15,520 nucleotides of DNA from JAVZOV01 sp049976445. Its GTDB lineage: Archaea > Thermoproteota > Thermoprotei > Gearchaeales > WAQG01. Under the pieces are notes generated by a model. The model was given only the letters and a program-made list of their open reading frames with translations, searched no databases and had not been told where the DNA came from. The stretch's first letter is position 1. Each line of letters begins with the position of its first letter. The stretch is taken from positions 1 to 15,520 of the forward strand of contig JBMFIF010000043.1 of the NCBI GenBank assembly GCA_049976445.1. The letters are read 5' to 3'. Shown here piece by piece: positions 1 to 8,328 of the stretch. Both the position numbers and the translations under genes were made by a program.

Positions 1-58
1 GTATTCAAAGATATTCACCGACACCTCACCACAAGTAGTACCGCAAACTCACATAAAG

Positions 59-75
59 CTTATGTGGACAGTCTC
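59..75 (+). repeat. 17-base inverted terminal-like repeat, left copy
   Basis: CTTATGTGGACAGTCTC here recurs exactly, in inverse orientation, at 15453-15469. The left copy also overlaps a perfect local inverted repeat, CACATAA-AGC-TTATGTG (50-66). Sequences outside the 17 bases do not match. The pair brackets nearly the whole window. Confidence 0.6.
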
Positions 76-93
76 AAATAAATATTAGATAAG

Positions 94-101
94 TATAAAT
101 A
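94..101 (+). promoter_or_regulatory. TATA box of the TAXI transporter operon
   Basis: TATAAATA lies about 35 bases upstream of the ATG at 133, which puts the expected transcription start near 121-125. The leader would then be very short. A GAGGT Shine-Dalgarno-like motif at 125-129 sits only 3 bases from the ATG. Called from the motif and spacing only. Confidence 0.55.
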
Positions 102-132
102 CTTTTTACAAACATTATTTTTACGAGGTATT

Positions 133-1191
133 ATGAATAAACGTGCTATAAGTCGTTTTGCTATAGTTGGAATAATAATTATATTAATAATAATAGCAAT
201 CGCAACAGCAATCCTATTAACACCACCAACCCCAACACCAACTACTACAACCACAACAACTACGACCGTAACAATGCCAATTAAATCTCTTACAATAGCA
301 ACAGGAACCGTTGGTGGTGTTTACATTTACTATGGTGGAGGGATGGCAACGATCTATTCAAAATACTTAGGTATTCAAGCCGCTGCAGTTCAAACTAAAG
401 CAAGTGTTGATAATCTTCTTTACATTGCTAAAAGTCCGGCTGATACTATTGGTCTTGTTCTTTCAGATACCATATATGATGCATGGAATGGTAAATTAAG
501 TGCTTTTAATAATACGCCTCAACAATGGATAAGGATACTGTGGGTTATGTATAACAATTATATACATATAGTTACTCGGTCAGATAGTGGTATCAAAACT
601 GTTTATGACTTAAAAGGTAAGAAGGTCTCAACAGGGCCTCCTGCAAGTGGTACTGAGCTCACTGCTCTTTCAATACTTAATGCTGCTGGTATAGATCCAT
701 CAAAAGATTTAACGGTATGGCAGAAATTAGGACCAGAGGAATCGGCTGGAGCATTGTTAGACGGTAAAATTGATGCTTTCTTCTGGTCTGGAGGTCTTCC
801 AACAGGCTCTATATCTGAGCTCTCAGTTAATCTAAAGCAAAGGGGATTAAAGATTGCTTTCATAGCTGTACCAACTGATGTATTTAATAAACTTAATGCT
901 CAACGACCTGGAATATATGTTCTAACAACTTTAAAGAAGGAAGTTTATGACGCTGTTGAAGATGTTCAAACAATGGCTGTGCCGAACTTAATAGTTGCTC
1001 ATAAAGATATGGCTGATGATACTGCTTACTTACTAGTGAAAACAATATTTCAGCATTTAGATGAACTATGGGCTGTTCATCAAGCAGCCAAAGATACAAC
1101 ATTAGAATCTGCACCATTATATAAAGGAGCACCTTATCATCCAGGTGCAATACGTTTCTATAAGGAAGCAAAGGTCTGGCCAGGTGGCTAA
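133..1191 (+). CDS. TAXI family TRAP transporter solute-binding protein, membrane-anchored
   Basis: This 352-residue protein is the extracellular substrate-binding component of a TRAP transporter of the TAXI (TRAP-associated extracytoplasmic immunogenic) type, which feeds an ion-driven permease. Residues 9-29 form one hydrophobic anchor with no lipobox cysteine. A Pro/Thr-rich stalk (about residues 31-46) follows, as in many archaeal binding proteins tethered outside the cell. The rest is the periplasmic-binding fold, recognisable from the TIATGTVGGVYIYYGGGMA opening, the VYDLKGKKVSTGPPASGTE region and the DGKIDAFFWSGG segment. The DUF1850 and fused permease genes follow directly, which is the usual TAXI arrangement. 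The substrate cannot be read from sequence; known relatives bind glutamate, other amino acids or organic acids. The ATG at 133 fits the TATA spacing and the complete membrane anchor. Confidence 0.93.
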   Translation: MNKRAISRFAIVGIIIILIIIAIATAILLTPPTPTPTTTTTTTTTVTMPIKSLTIATGTVGGVYIYYGGGMATIYSKYLGIQAAAVQTKASVDNLLYIAKSPADTIGLVLSDTIYDAWNGKLSAFNNTPQQWIRILWVMYNNYIHIVTRSDSGIKTVYDLKGKKVSTGPPASGTELTALSILNAAGIDPSKDLTVWQKLGPEESAGALLDGKIDAFFWSGGLPTGSISELSVNLKQRGLKIAFIAVPTDVFNKLNAQRPGIYVLTTLKKEVYDAVEDVQTMAVPNLIVAHKDMADDTAYLLVKTIFQHLDELWAVHQAAKDTTLESAPLYKGAPYHPGAIRFYKEAKVWPGG

Positions 1192-1609
1192 GGTTTCGTA
1201 TTTGATACTATTTTTATTAATTTTTTTGCTCATGATAACTCGATTAAGTTATCATGAAACCGTTGTTCTGCATGTTAGAAGTAATGGTGATGATATTATG
1301 AACATTCCTATTAAAGTTGGAGAAAACATTACGTTATCGTTTATGCATTCGATATATAAAGGACAAGTTTTTGTAAAATACAAGGTTACAGAGAATGGTT
1401 TTATACCCTTAGAAATTGCGAGCAAAGATGAGGCCAGCATATCATATTATACTGATAATTATACCTTTAATGGAACGATGTTCATAGCGCAGCTTAAAGG
1501 AGTAACATTTAATGAGATCCTTATTAATGATGGATGGGAACTTATCATAAATAACCAAATATACGTGTTACCAAGCAATAGAATTGTAGAACTAAATGTG
1601 GTGAATTAA
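1184..1609 (+). CDS. DUF1850 family protein of the TAXI-TRAP operon
   Basis: This is a small exported or anchored protein of about 141 residues. One N-terminal hydrophobic helix (about residues 5-18) is followed by a domain outside the membrane. The LSFMHSIYKGQVFVKYKV stretch (HS at 55-56) matches the Y/F-x-HS-x-x-x-x-V-x-E/K-Y signature of DUF1850, a family of unknown biochemical role found beside TAXI binding proteins and fused TRAP permeases. The frame is open from a GTG at 1145, but the GTG at 1184 is preferred: it follows AAAGG (1170-1174) at about 9 bases, overlaps the upstream stop by only 8 bases and leads straight into the membrane helix. Its stop is 1 base before the permease start, so it is probably translationally coupled. 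It may be an accessory subunit replacing part of the small TRAP subunit, but that is inference. Confidence 0.82.
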   Translation: MAKVSYLILFLLIFLLMITRLSYHETVVLHVRSNGDDIMNIPIKVGENITLSFMHSIYKGQVFVKYKVTENGFIPLEIASKDEASISYYTDNYTFNGTMFIAQLKGVTFNEILINDGWELIINNQIYVLPSNRIVELNVVN

Positions 1610-1610
1610 A

Positions 1611-3674
1611 GTGGACACCGAAAAAATTGGATTAGTGATAGGCTTTATCTTTGCTGCTTATAGTATTTTCATAATATTTTATTCATATTTCATACTATAC
1701 CTAACATGGATACCTCTATGGATTAGATACATATTTGATCAAGAACATTTAATAAGAGCAATACATTTATCATTCTCCATAACCATTTTAACATTACTCA
1801 CTTTTAGACAGCATGCAAGCATAAAAGGTGAGATAATACTTACAATACTATCGTTTCCTACAATGCTAGCTATAATGATATATGAACTTAATACAAACTT
1901 GATTTTATCACTATTAGTATTTATAACATGGATTCTCACATTCCCAACAAACCTCTTACAGCGAATAATAAGCATGAAAATAATAGGATTAATTAGAGGC
2001 ATTATCTTACTCACATCAGTGCCTGCAACGATATATCTCATCATGAACTACGAAGCAATACTCTATAGAGTTGTTAGTCCAACAGCAACTGACATGTTAA
2101 TCGGCTGGATATTATTATTAACACTGCTTTATGCAACAGATATAAAAGTAGGCTGGATCTTATCAGCATTAATATTGATATTCTTTGACTACATAATTTA
2201 TGGAAATTACATACCACCTCCTCTCGGGCATCCTCCAATAGATATAACATTAGCATTAGGTAAAGCATGGATGGAAACTGAGGCAGGAATTTATGGACTT
2301 CCCTTAGGAGTCTCTGCCAAATACATTATTTACTTTACAATATTAGGTGGCGTATTAGAAGCTGTAGGAATAACAAAATTAATATCAAATATAGCACGCT
2401 CATTAGTTGGCAAAAAACCTCAGGGAATAGGTAGAGCCACAACAATATTCTCTGCATTAATGGGAATGGTATCAGGTTCAGGTGTTGCAGTAACCACAAC
2501 AGTAGGAACAACGATGCTACCAGCATTTAAAAAAGCGGGTTATGATGATGTTTTCTCTGCTGCTTTCACAGCAGGAACGGGAACAGCCGCATTAATTACC
2601 CCACCAGTTCTTGGCGCAGCAGCGTTTATAATGATGGAAGTCATTGGAATAGATTATAAGACGCTCATAATAATGACAATATTTCCTGCAATTATTTACT
2701 ACATTTCATTGCAAATTTATCTTGAACTTTATACCCAAAAAATAAAAATTATTAAAGAACTTGACATAGAGAGTCCGAAAGTTCAAGTAAAACTCCTTTA
2801 CTTACTAATACCCATAGCACTCTTAATTATTATGGTAGCATATGGCTACACAATAGCAACATCTGTAATTTCAGCAACATTTCTATCAGTAGCTTTAGGA
2901 ATCATAAGTAAAGAAACTAGGCCAACTCTAGTTAATCTCTTAAAGGGTTTCGCCAAAGGAGCAATAGATATTATACCAGTAGCTCTAGCCACAGGATCAG
3001 CAGGTATAGTGCTTCATGCATTGCTAGTTACAGGGCTTGGTTTAAAAATGGAAGAAGTCATTAGGTTTTTAAGTGGTGGAAACTTTTACATAACACTCGT
3101 ACTATTAGCCGGTTTTACACTCTTATTAGGCATGGGCGTGCCACCTACTGCATCATATGTGATAGCATCAGCATTAGTAGCTCCATCAGCAATAAGTTTA
3201 GCAGTAAAAAGCGGATTTCCTATGGAAATTGCTAAATACTCCATTCACATGTTCACATTCTATTATGCAGTTTTAGCTGATGTAACGCCTCCTGTTGCAT
3301 TAGCTGCATACGCTGCAGCAGCATTAATAAGAAGAAATCCTATTGAGATAGGAATCACTGCTGCTAAAATTGCATTACCAAAATATCTTTTAGGTTTTTC
3401 ATTTGCAGCAGCCCCATTAGGAGCGGCTATACTTATAATACCATTTCTAAATGACCCACTGGACATAATTTTACGAATAATATTCGTTGTGTTTTCAATA
3501 ATATCTATGAATATAGCTACTGTAGGGTATTTAAATAAAAACATTATATTATGGAAAAGAATTTTATACTTAATCTTAGGATTTATGCTCATACTACCTT
3601 TCATAACACTAAACACGATAGGAATAATTGCATTAACAGTGTTGCTATTTATTGACATATTTTATAAAGGTTAA
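1611..3674 (+). CDS. TRAP transporter permease, fused small and large membrane subunits (TAXI type, DctQM-like)
   Basis: This 687-residue, almost wholly hydrophobic protein is the membrane part of the TAXI transporter. It couples substrate entry to an ion gradient, Na+ or H+. The N-terminal third looks like the DctQ-type small subunit plus extra helices. The rest is the DctM fold with its two half-repeats: ALMGMVSGSGVAVTTTVGT (from about residue 282) with ITPPVLGAAAFIMMEV after it, then LGMGVPPTASYVIASALVAP (from about 506) with the DVTPPVALAAYAAAALIRRNP signature. The length is normal for fused TAXI permeases. The GTG start at 1611 is 1 base after the DUF1850 stop and is preceded by GGTGA at 1600-1604, an excellent archaeal ribosome binding site. 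It is the last gene of the operon, with a hairpin/oligo-T signal right behind it. Confidence 0.93.
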   Translation: MDTEKIGLVIGFIFAAYSIFIIFYSYFILYLTWIPLWIRYIFDQEHLIRAIHLSFSITILTLLTFRQHASIKGEIILTILSFPTMLAIMIYELNTNLILSLLVFITWILTFPTNLLQRIISMKIIGLIRGIILLTSVPATIYLIMNYEAILYRVVSPTATDMLIGWILLLTLLYATDIKVGWILSALILIFFDYIIYGNYIPPPLGHPPIDITLALGKAWMETEAGIYGLPLGVSAKYIIYFTILGGVLEAVGITKLISNIARSLVGKKPQGIGRATTIFSALMGMVSGSGVAVTTTVGTTMLPAFKKAGYDDVFSAAFTAGTGTAALITPPVLGAAAFIMMEVIGIDYKTLIIMTIFPAIIYYISLQIYLELYTQKIKIIKELDIESPKVQVKLLYLLIPIALLIIMVAYGYTIATSVISATFLSVALGIISKETRPTLVNLLKGFAKGAIDIIPVALATGSAGIVLHALLVTGLGLKMEEVIRFLSGGNFYITLVLLAGFTLLLGMGVPPTASYVIASALVAPSAISLAVKSGFPMEIAKYSIHMFTFYYAVLADVTPPVALAAYAAAALIRRNPIEIGITAAKIALPKYLLGFSFAAAPLGAAILIIPFLNDPLDIILRIIFVVFSIISMNIATVGYLNKNIILWKRILYLILGFMLILPFITLNTIGIIALTVLLFIDIFYKG

Positions 3675-3684
3675 ATAAAATACT

Positions 3685-3715
3685 CTGTTTCAAAATTTTT
3701 GAATACAGTTTTTTT
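3685..3715 (+). terminator. Hairpin followed by seven T, end of the TAXI operon
   Basis: CTGTTTCAAAA (3685-3695) pairs with TTTTGAATACAG (3697-3708) through a single-bulge stem and is followed by seven T residues at 3709-3715, 11 bases after the permease stop. Archaeal RNA polymerase stops at oligo-T tracts, so the T run alone could act; the stem strengthens the call. Confidence 0.6.
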
Positions 3716-3903
3716 ATGAAAGTAGTGCACAAAATACTGAATTTGGAATAAATATATATCTTAGCTCTTAAACAAAAAATTTCTTCATATAAGATAATAT
3801 GCTCTAATAATACGAAGATAGATTTCTAAACTAGTAAATGAATAAAGTTTCTCAGTTTAATTGAAGCTTTGCGCCTTTAGTTGATAAAATTATTTAAGTC
3901 TCA

Positions 3904-3966
3904 TTCTTCATGAAGAAGAGATACTCTCTCGGTTCGTAAATATTGAGATGATAATGAAGATCATTA
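3904..3966. repeat. Three adjacent short inverted repeats, possible operator or RNA structure
   Basis: TTCTTCATGAAGAA at 3904-3917 is a perfect 14-base palindrome. It is followed at once by AGAGA-TAC-TCTCT (3917-3929) and then by TAATGA-AGA-TCATTA (3952-3966). They lie 186-248 bases upstream of the phosphate permease start. This spacing is far for a classical archaeal operator, so an upstream activator site or a structured transcript are alternatives. The arms are short and chance matches in AT-rich DNA are possible. Confidence 0.4.
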
Positions 3967-4121
3967 ACATTTGTTAAAAATTGTTGAAATCAAGTACAAA
4001 TTCTTTTTTAATTAAAAGCTTTATTTACTCTAAAGTGTACAGTTTGTTGTTTATTTTATCAATATGTTATTAGGATAGAAAGAAGGAATTTTATAGTTGT
4101 CAGTAAAGTTAGAGTTATTAA

Positions 4122-4130
4122 TTTATCTTA
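4122..4130 (+). promoter_or_regulatory. Possible TATA box of the phosphate permease gene
   Basis: TTTATCTTA is centred about 26 bases upstream of the ATG at 4152, implying a nearly leaderless transcript. The surrounding AT-richness makes the call uncertain. A GAAGGG motif at 4140-4145 could be a weak ribosome binding site. Confidence 0.3.
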
Positions 4131-4151
4131 AGTTGATTTGAAGGGTTTAAG

Positions 4152-5189
4152 ATGCTTCCGATGCTTTACATTGCTGGTCTAATTGCAGCTGCGATGATTG
4201 CTTGGTCAATTGGGGCTAATGATATGGCCAATTCAACGAGTGTTGTTATTGGCTCAGGTGTTCTTAAGTTTCGAACTGCTTTTATTCTCTTTTCTGTCTC
4301 TCAATTGATGGGGGCTTTGATTCAGGGTTATATGGTGATGAAAACTTTAGGTAAGGGTATTGTTCCTGAAATAGATGTGATTGGAGCTATTGCTGCATCA
4401 TTAGCAGCTTTCATATGGATCATGATAGCTACTGTAGTTGGTGCACCTATATCAACTACGCATAGTATCACAGGGGGTATTATAGGTATTGGATTAGCTT
4501 ATATGTTATTTGATACAATGACTGAAATTACTATAAATTTGCTTGTGATTAGGGATATCATTCTAAGTTGGGTTGTTTCACCACTGATGGCTATGATCTT
4601 AGCAATGCCATTATATTATGTTGTGAAGAGGTTTTATGATTCAGTTAAAGTGACTGAGAAAAGAAATAAATTTAATCTTTTTGTAGTTCTTTTTTCTGCT
4701 TTTTCTGCCTATTCTTTTGGAGCTAATGATGTTGCTAATGCTACAGGCGTATACATAACTGTTACTTCTAGGTATTTTGGACTCTTAGATGAGCAGAGCA
4801 TGAGGTTACTTGCCCTTTATTCATCATTTTTCATAGTTTTAGGTGGTCTTATTCTTGGGTATAAGGTAGTGAACACTTTGGCCTTTAAAATAACAAAACT
4901 TAACATACCTATGGCTATAGCAGCTGGTTTTGCTAATGCTTTTACGGTCTGGATATTTACGACGATACCATACCTAATTTTAGGTTATGGACTGCCTATA
5001 TCGACTACTTATGCTGCTGCAGGTTCTATAATCGGTGTAGGTATTGCAAAAAGTAAAAGTTTTCATGATATCGATAAAAAAACTTTAGTTTTTATCATTT
5101 CGTCATGGATGTTTACATTACCTATTACGATGATGTTAGGATTAGGTATTTATTACTTATTAGCTGTTATTTTAGGGGTGGGCCTGTAA
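4152..5189 (+). CDS. PiT family inorganic phosphate transporter
   Basis: This 345-residue integral membrane protein of the PiT/SLC20 family imports inorganic phosphate with a cation. The two inverted half-repeats that define the family are both present. GANDMANSTS (from residue 21) and GANDVANATG (from residue 190) are the paired signatures, and PISTTHSITGG (from residue 99) and PISTTYAAAGS (from residue 282) are the matching phosphate-binding turns. About ten hydrophobic segments can be counted. The ATG at 4152 sits only about 15 residues before the first membrane signature, as expected. The downstream PhoU-like gene overlaps its 3' end, the usual pairing for this family. The family also contains sulfate permeases, but the DUF47 neighbour favours phosphate. 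Confidence 0.93.
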   Translation: MLPMLYIAGLIAAAMIAWSIGANDMANSTSVVIGSGVLKFRTAFILFSVSQLMGALIQGYMVMKTLGKGIVPEIDVIGAIAASLAAFIWIMIATVVGAPISTTHSITGGIIGIGLAYMLFDTMTEITINLLVIRDIILSWVVSPLMAMILAMPLYYVVKRFYDSVKVTEKRNKFNLFVVLFSAFSAYSFGANDVANATGVYITVTSRYFGLLDEQSMRLLALYSSFFIVLGGLILGYKVVNTLAFKITKLNIPMAIAAGFANAFTVWIFTTIPYLILGYGLPISTTYAAAGSIIGVGIAKSKSFHDIDKKTLVFIISSWMFTLPITMMLGLGIYYLLAVILGVGL

Positions 5190-5848
5190 CGCTCTGGTCC
5201 TGGATCTCTAGGAGAAGACATGGAGAAGTTATACAATATTACATACAACACGTTGATAGAATAATAAACGTTACAGATCATGCTAAAAAAATAATAGAGG
5301 CATTTATACAAAATAATAAAAAAGGTGTTGAAAACGAATGGAGTGAAGTATTTAAATACGAAAAAGAAGCAGACGATATCAAACGCAAAATACTCTCAGA
5401 ATTATCTAGTGAATTCTTTCATCCAATAGACAGAGAAGACCTCATCAGACTTGTTTTAACATCAGATGATGTTGCTGCATATGCTAAAGCATGGAGCAGA
5501 AGATTAGCATTATTGAATATAGGAAATGTGCCCCAAGAAATCCTAAATAAATTATTCGTAATGGCAAGCAAAGTGCATGAGGCAACATTACTTATGAAAA
5601 AAGCGGCAGAGAAACTAATACTAAATCCAAGAGAAGTGCTAGAACTTGCTAACAAAATAGAAATATTAGAAGAAGAGGTTGATGATATAAGACATGAGGT
5701 ATTCAAAGATATTTTAAATTTTTGTGAGCAATCAAAAATATCACAATGCTTGATGGTTAAAGAAGTGATGGATTCAATAGAAAACTCAGCAGATAAATGC
5801 GAAGACGTGGCAGATGTTCTAAGAAGTATTGCTCTCTTATCACTTTAG
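5105..5848 (+). CDS. PhoU-like phosphate transport regulator (DUF47 family)
   Basis: This soluble all-helical protein matches the DUF47/PhoU-like family (COG1392-type) that accompanies PiT permeases and is thought to bind metal clusters and gate phosphate uptake. Family features are the opening WSWISRRRHGEVIQYYIQHVDRI, the EADDIKRKIL segment, the FFHPIDREDLIRLVLTSDDVAAYAKAW core, the EEEVDDIRHEVFKDIL helix and the closing DSIENSADKCEDVADVLRSIALLSL. The N-terminus is uncertain. In this frame the only standard start before the conserved region is the ATG at 5105, which overlaps the permease gene by 85 bases and adds about 27 untypical residues. Family members usually begin right at the W-x-W-x-x-R-R-R part, near 5186-5197, where only GTA, ACG or CTC codons occur, although GGGGTGGG (5175-5182) would serve as a ribosome binding site there. 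The coding region itself is intact. Confidence 0.88.
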   Translation: MDVYITYYDDVRIRYLLLISCYFRGGPVTLWSWISRRRHGEVIQYYIQHVDRIINVTDHAKKIIEAFIQNNKKGVENEWSEVFKYEKEADDIKRKILSELSSEFFHPIDREDLIRLVLTSDDVAAYAKAWSRRLALLNIGNVPQEILNKLFVMASKVHEATLLMKKAAEKLILNPREVLELANKIEILEEEVDDIRHEVFKDILNFCEQSKISQCLMVKEVMDSIENSADKCEDVADVLRSIALLSL

Positions 5849-5972
5849 AGTAAAACAACATTATATAAAGTATTGTTAAAAATTTAAAGAAATTATCCAT
5901 AAAACATAAAGCTATCTAACGAACTTAACACGCCTGTCTAGACTTCTCATGGTAATTAATTATTAGAGAAAG

Positions 5973-5980
5973 AAATATAT
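5973..5980 (+). promoter_or_regulatory. Possible TATA box of the aEF-2 gene
   Basis: AAATATAT lies about 42 bases upstream of the ATG at 6019, giving an expected transcript start near 6002 and a short leader that carries the ribosome binding site at 6007-6013. Motif and spacing only. Confidence 0.35.
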
Positions 5981-6018
5981 TGCACACAGTTTTATTTCAA
6001 ATAAAAAGGTGGAGTATC

Positions 6019-8229
6019 ATGGTAAAGTACAAACAAACTGAAGAAATCGTTAAGTTAATGAGGAATGTCGAGCGAGTTCGTAATATAGGTACTTTAGCTC
6101 ATGTAGATCACGGTAAAACGACACTATCTGATTCATTGTTATTAGCAGCTGGTATTATTTCTCCGAAAGTTGCTGGAGTAGCTTTAGCAATGGATTATGT
6201 AGAGATCGAACAACTACGTCAGATGACTGTCAAGGCGGCCAACATCTCTCTTTATCATGAATTTGAAAATGGTCAATATGTTATTAACTTGATCGATACA
6301 CCTGGACATGTTGATTTTACAGGTCACGTAACTCGTAGCCTTCGTGCCATGGATGGTGCTATTGTTGTGGTTGATAGCGTTGAGGGTGTCATGACGCAAA
6401 CTGAGACTGTTGTTCGCCAAGGTTTAGAAGAACGAGTTCGCCCCTTGCTGTTTATTAATAAGATCGATCGCTTAATTAAAGAACTACGTTTATCTCCCCA
6501 TGAAATTCAAAACAGAATCATTGAAATCGTGAAAGAATTTAATGCCTTGATAGAATTATATGGCGAAGGTGAGTTTAAGAAGTTATGGAAGGTTGATATC
6601 TCTAAAGGCCAAGTTGCCTTTGGAAGTGCTTTAGGTAAATGGGGGTTAACAGTTCCTATGGCTCAGTCTAAGGGTCTGAAATTCAGTGATGTGCTAGAAG
6701 CTTATAATAGGGGTAAGGAAGGTGTTGAGGAACTAGCTAAAGTTGCTCCTTTGTATGAAGCTATTCTTGATATGGTTATTAAACATATTCCACCACCTAA
6801 CGTTGCTCAGCGTTACAGAGTTCCTAAGATTTGGAAAGGTGATGTGAGTTCTGCAATTGGTAAAGCCTTATTAGAATGTGATCCTGATGGTCCTCTCGTT
6901 GTTGGTGTAACGAAAGTTGTTGATGATCCTCATGCTGGTTTAGTAGCTACTGGTAGAGTGTTCAGTGGTACTGTAAGAGAAGGTGTTGATGTTTATCTAA
7001 TGCGTGGTAGGATTATCGAGCGTGTGCAACAGGTTGGCATGTACATGGGTCCTTATAGAGAGGTCATTGAAAGCGTAAGCGCTGGTAATATTGCTGCTAT
7101 GCTAGGTTTAAGTTATGCTAGGAGCGGTGAGACTGTTGTTGATGTTTCCTTAAAAGATTCTATGGTACCTTTCGAGAGCTTAAGCTACATCAGTGAACCA
7201 GTTGTCACAATTGCTATTGAACCTAAGAGAAGTGGTGATTTACCAAAACTAGTCGATGCTTTAAAGAAGATGGCTGTTGAAGACCCTACTTTACATGTAA
7301 AGATCAATGAGGAAACTGGCGAGTACCTGATTAGTGGTATGGGTTCCTTACATTTAGAAATCGCATTATGGGATTTAAAACAAAGAACTGGTGGTCTAGA
7401 GTTTGTTACTTCTGCACCTCTTATCATTTATAGGGAAGGTATCCGTAGCCATGGTGAAGTATTTGAGACCAAAAGTCCTAACAGACATAATAGGGTTGTT
7501 GTTGAAGTTGAACCTCTAAATGAAGAGACATTAAGGTTATTAGCTGAAGGTCGCGTGACTGAAGATATGGATTGGAGGACTAGAGCTAAAATCTTGAGAG
7601 ATGAAGCTAATTGGGATGCTGATGAAGCTAGGAATATCTGGGCTATTGATGAACACCTGAATATCTTTGTTGATGCTACCAAAGGTGTTCAGTATTTAAA
7701 TGAAGTTGCTGATACTCTTATAAATGGTTTTAGGTGGACTGTAGGTGCGGGACCTTTAGCTCATGAACCTATGAGGGGTGTTAAGGTACGTTTATTGGAT
7801 GCTACTATTCATGAAGATCCTGCACACAGAGGCCCTGCCCAGTTAATGCCCGCATTAAAGAACGCTACAATGGCTAGTATCCTAACAGCTAAGCCTGTAT
7901 TGTTAGAACCTATTTATAAGATTGAGGTAAAAGTTGCTCAAGATTATTTAAGTGGTGTGATTAAGGTTATCACATCTAAGAGAGGTAAAATCAATACCAT
8001 GGAACAGCAAGGTTTAATTGCAATTATAAAAGGTGAGATTCCCGTAGCTGAGAGTGGAGGTTTAGCTGATGAGATGAGAAGCGCTACTGCTGGCAAAGCT
8101 TTTTGGGCAACTGAGTTCAGTAGATGGTCTTCTGTTCCCGAGAATTTAGTTATGGACATCATAATGAAAATCAGAGAAAGAAAAGGATTGCCAAAGAGCT
8201 TACCAAAAATTGAGGACTACCTTAAGTAA
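6019..8229 (+). CDS. fusA: Archaeal elongation factor 2 (aEF-2)
   Basis: This 736-residue GTPase translocates the ribosome during protein synthesis. Nucleotide-binding motifs are in order: AHVDHGKTT (27-35), the switch I Thr70 in RQMTVKAANISLYHE, DTPGHVDF (93-100) and NKIDRL (147-152). Domain II to V landmarks follow, including YISEPVVTIAIEP, EETGEYLISGMGSLHLE and KSPNRHNRVVVEVEPLN. The domain IV tip HEDPAHRGPAQLMPA carries His603, the residue modified to diphthamide. The C-terminus AGKAFWATEFSRWSSVPENLVMDIIMKIRERKG is typical. The frame is open from a TTG at 5980, but the ATG at 6019 is preferred because AAGGTGGA at 6006-6013 precedes it and the protein then begins just before the usual archaeal start. 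The gene appears to stand alone. Length and domains are normal; the first switch I glycine (usual RGIT) is replaced by Gln68-Met69. Confidence 0.97.
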   Translation: MVKYKQTEEIVKLMRNVERVRNIGTLAHVDHGKTTLSDSLLLAAGIISPKVAGVALAMDYVEIEQLRQMTVKAANISLYHEFENGQYVINLIDTPGHVDFTGHVTRSLRAMDGAIVVVDSVEGVMTQTETVVRQGLEERVRPLLFINKIDRLIKELRLSPHEIQNRIIEIVKEFNALIELYGEGEFKKLWKVDISKGQVAFGSALGKWGLTVPMAQSKGLKFSDVLEAYNRGKEGVEELAKVAPLYEAILDMVIKHIPPPNVAQRYRVPKIWKGDVSSAIGKALLECDPDGPLVVGVTKVVDDPHAGLVATGRVFSGTVREGVDVYLMRGRIIERVQQVGMYMGPYREVIESVSAGNIAAMLGLSYARSGETVVDVSLKDSMVPFESLSYISEPVVTIAIEPKRSGDLPKLVDALKKMAVEDPTLHVKINEETGEYLISGMGSLHLEIALWDLKQRTGGLEFVTSAPLIIYREGIRSHGEVFETKSPNRHNRVVVEVEPLNEETLRLLAEGRVTEDMDWRTRAKILRDEANWDADEARNIWAIDEHLNIFVDATKGVQYLNEVADTLINGFRWTVGAGPLAHEPMRGVKVRLLDATIHEDPAHRGPAQLMPALKNATMASILTAKPVLLEPIYKIEVKVAQDYLSGVIKVITSKRGKINTMEQQGLIAIIKGEIPVAESGGLADEMRSATAGKAFWATEFSRWSSVPENLVMDIIMKIRERKGLPKSLPKIEDYLK

Positions 8230-8328
8230 ACTTTAAATTTTATGATCAGAATTGCATCTAAATAAATCCCTAATTTACTATATTATTAAGGATAAAAAGA
8301 TACGAAAACTCTGCTTTAAGGAGCAAAA

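Larger units (their letters stand above)
3716..4151. other. Intergenic region with no gene; palindrome cluster upstream of the phosphate permease
   Basis: No open frame longer than about a dozen codons with a plausible start is seen in this roughly 440-base AT-rich gap, and no tRNA-like fold. Three short inverted repeats sit within 63 bases (3904-3966), listed separately. The part next to the permease gene (about 4116-4151) looks like its promoter. Confidence 0.6.

Noticed and set aside
31..46. Low-complexity Thr/Pro-coding stretch (around bases 223-270) as a repeat array
   Set aside because: It is the flexible stalk of the binding protein, common in archaeal surface proteins, not a DNA repeat element.
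1..81. Open frame from the window edge ending YVDSLK then TAA, possible 3' end of an upstream gene
   Set aside because: Only 26 codons, no recognisable family, and it contains a perfect inverted repeat; it cannot be told apart from noncoding DNA.
893..1171. Long antisense frames within the TAXI, aEF-2 and GltB-like genes
   Set aside because: They mirror strongly supported genes, lack ribosome binding sites and show no family features.
1145..1183. Earlier GTG start for the DUF1850 gene
   Set aside because: It would add 13 charged residues before the membrane helix and enlarge the overlap to 47 bases; the GTG at 1184 has the better ribosome binding site.
3948..3966. Possible C/D-box guide RNA around GATGATAATGA
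   Set aside because: The C-box match is imperfect and no CTGA D box or internal box pair lies at the right spacing.
5980..6018. TTG start extending aEF-2 by 13 residues
   Set aside because: The ATG at 6019 has a clear ribosome binding site and matches the usual family N-terminus; the extension contains that site.
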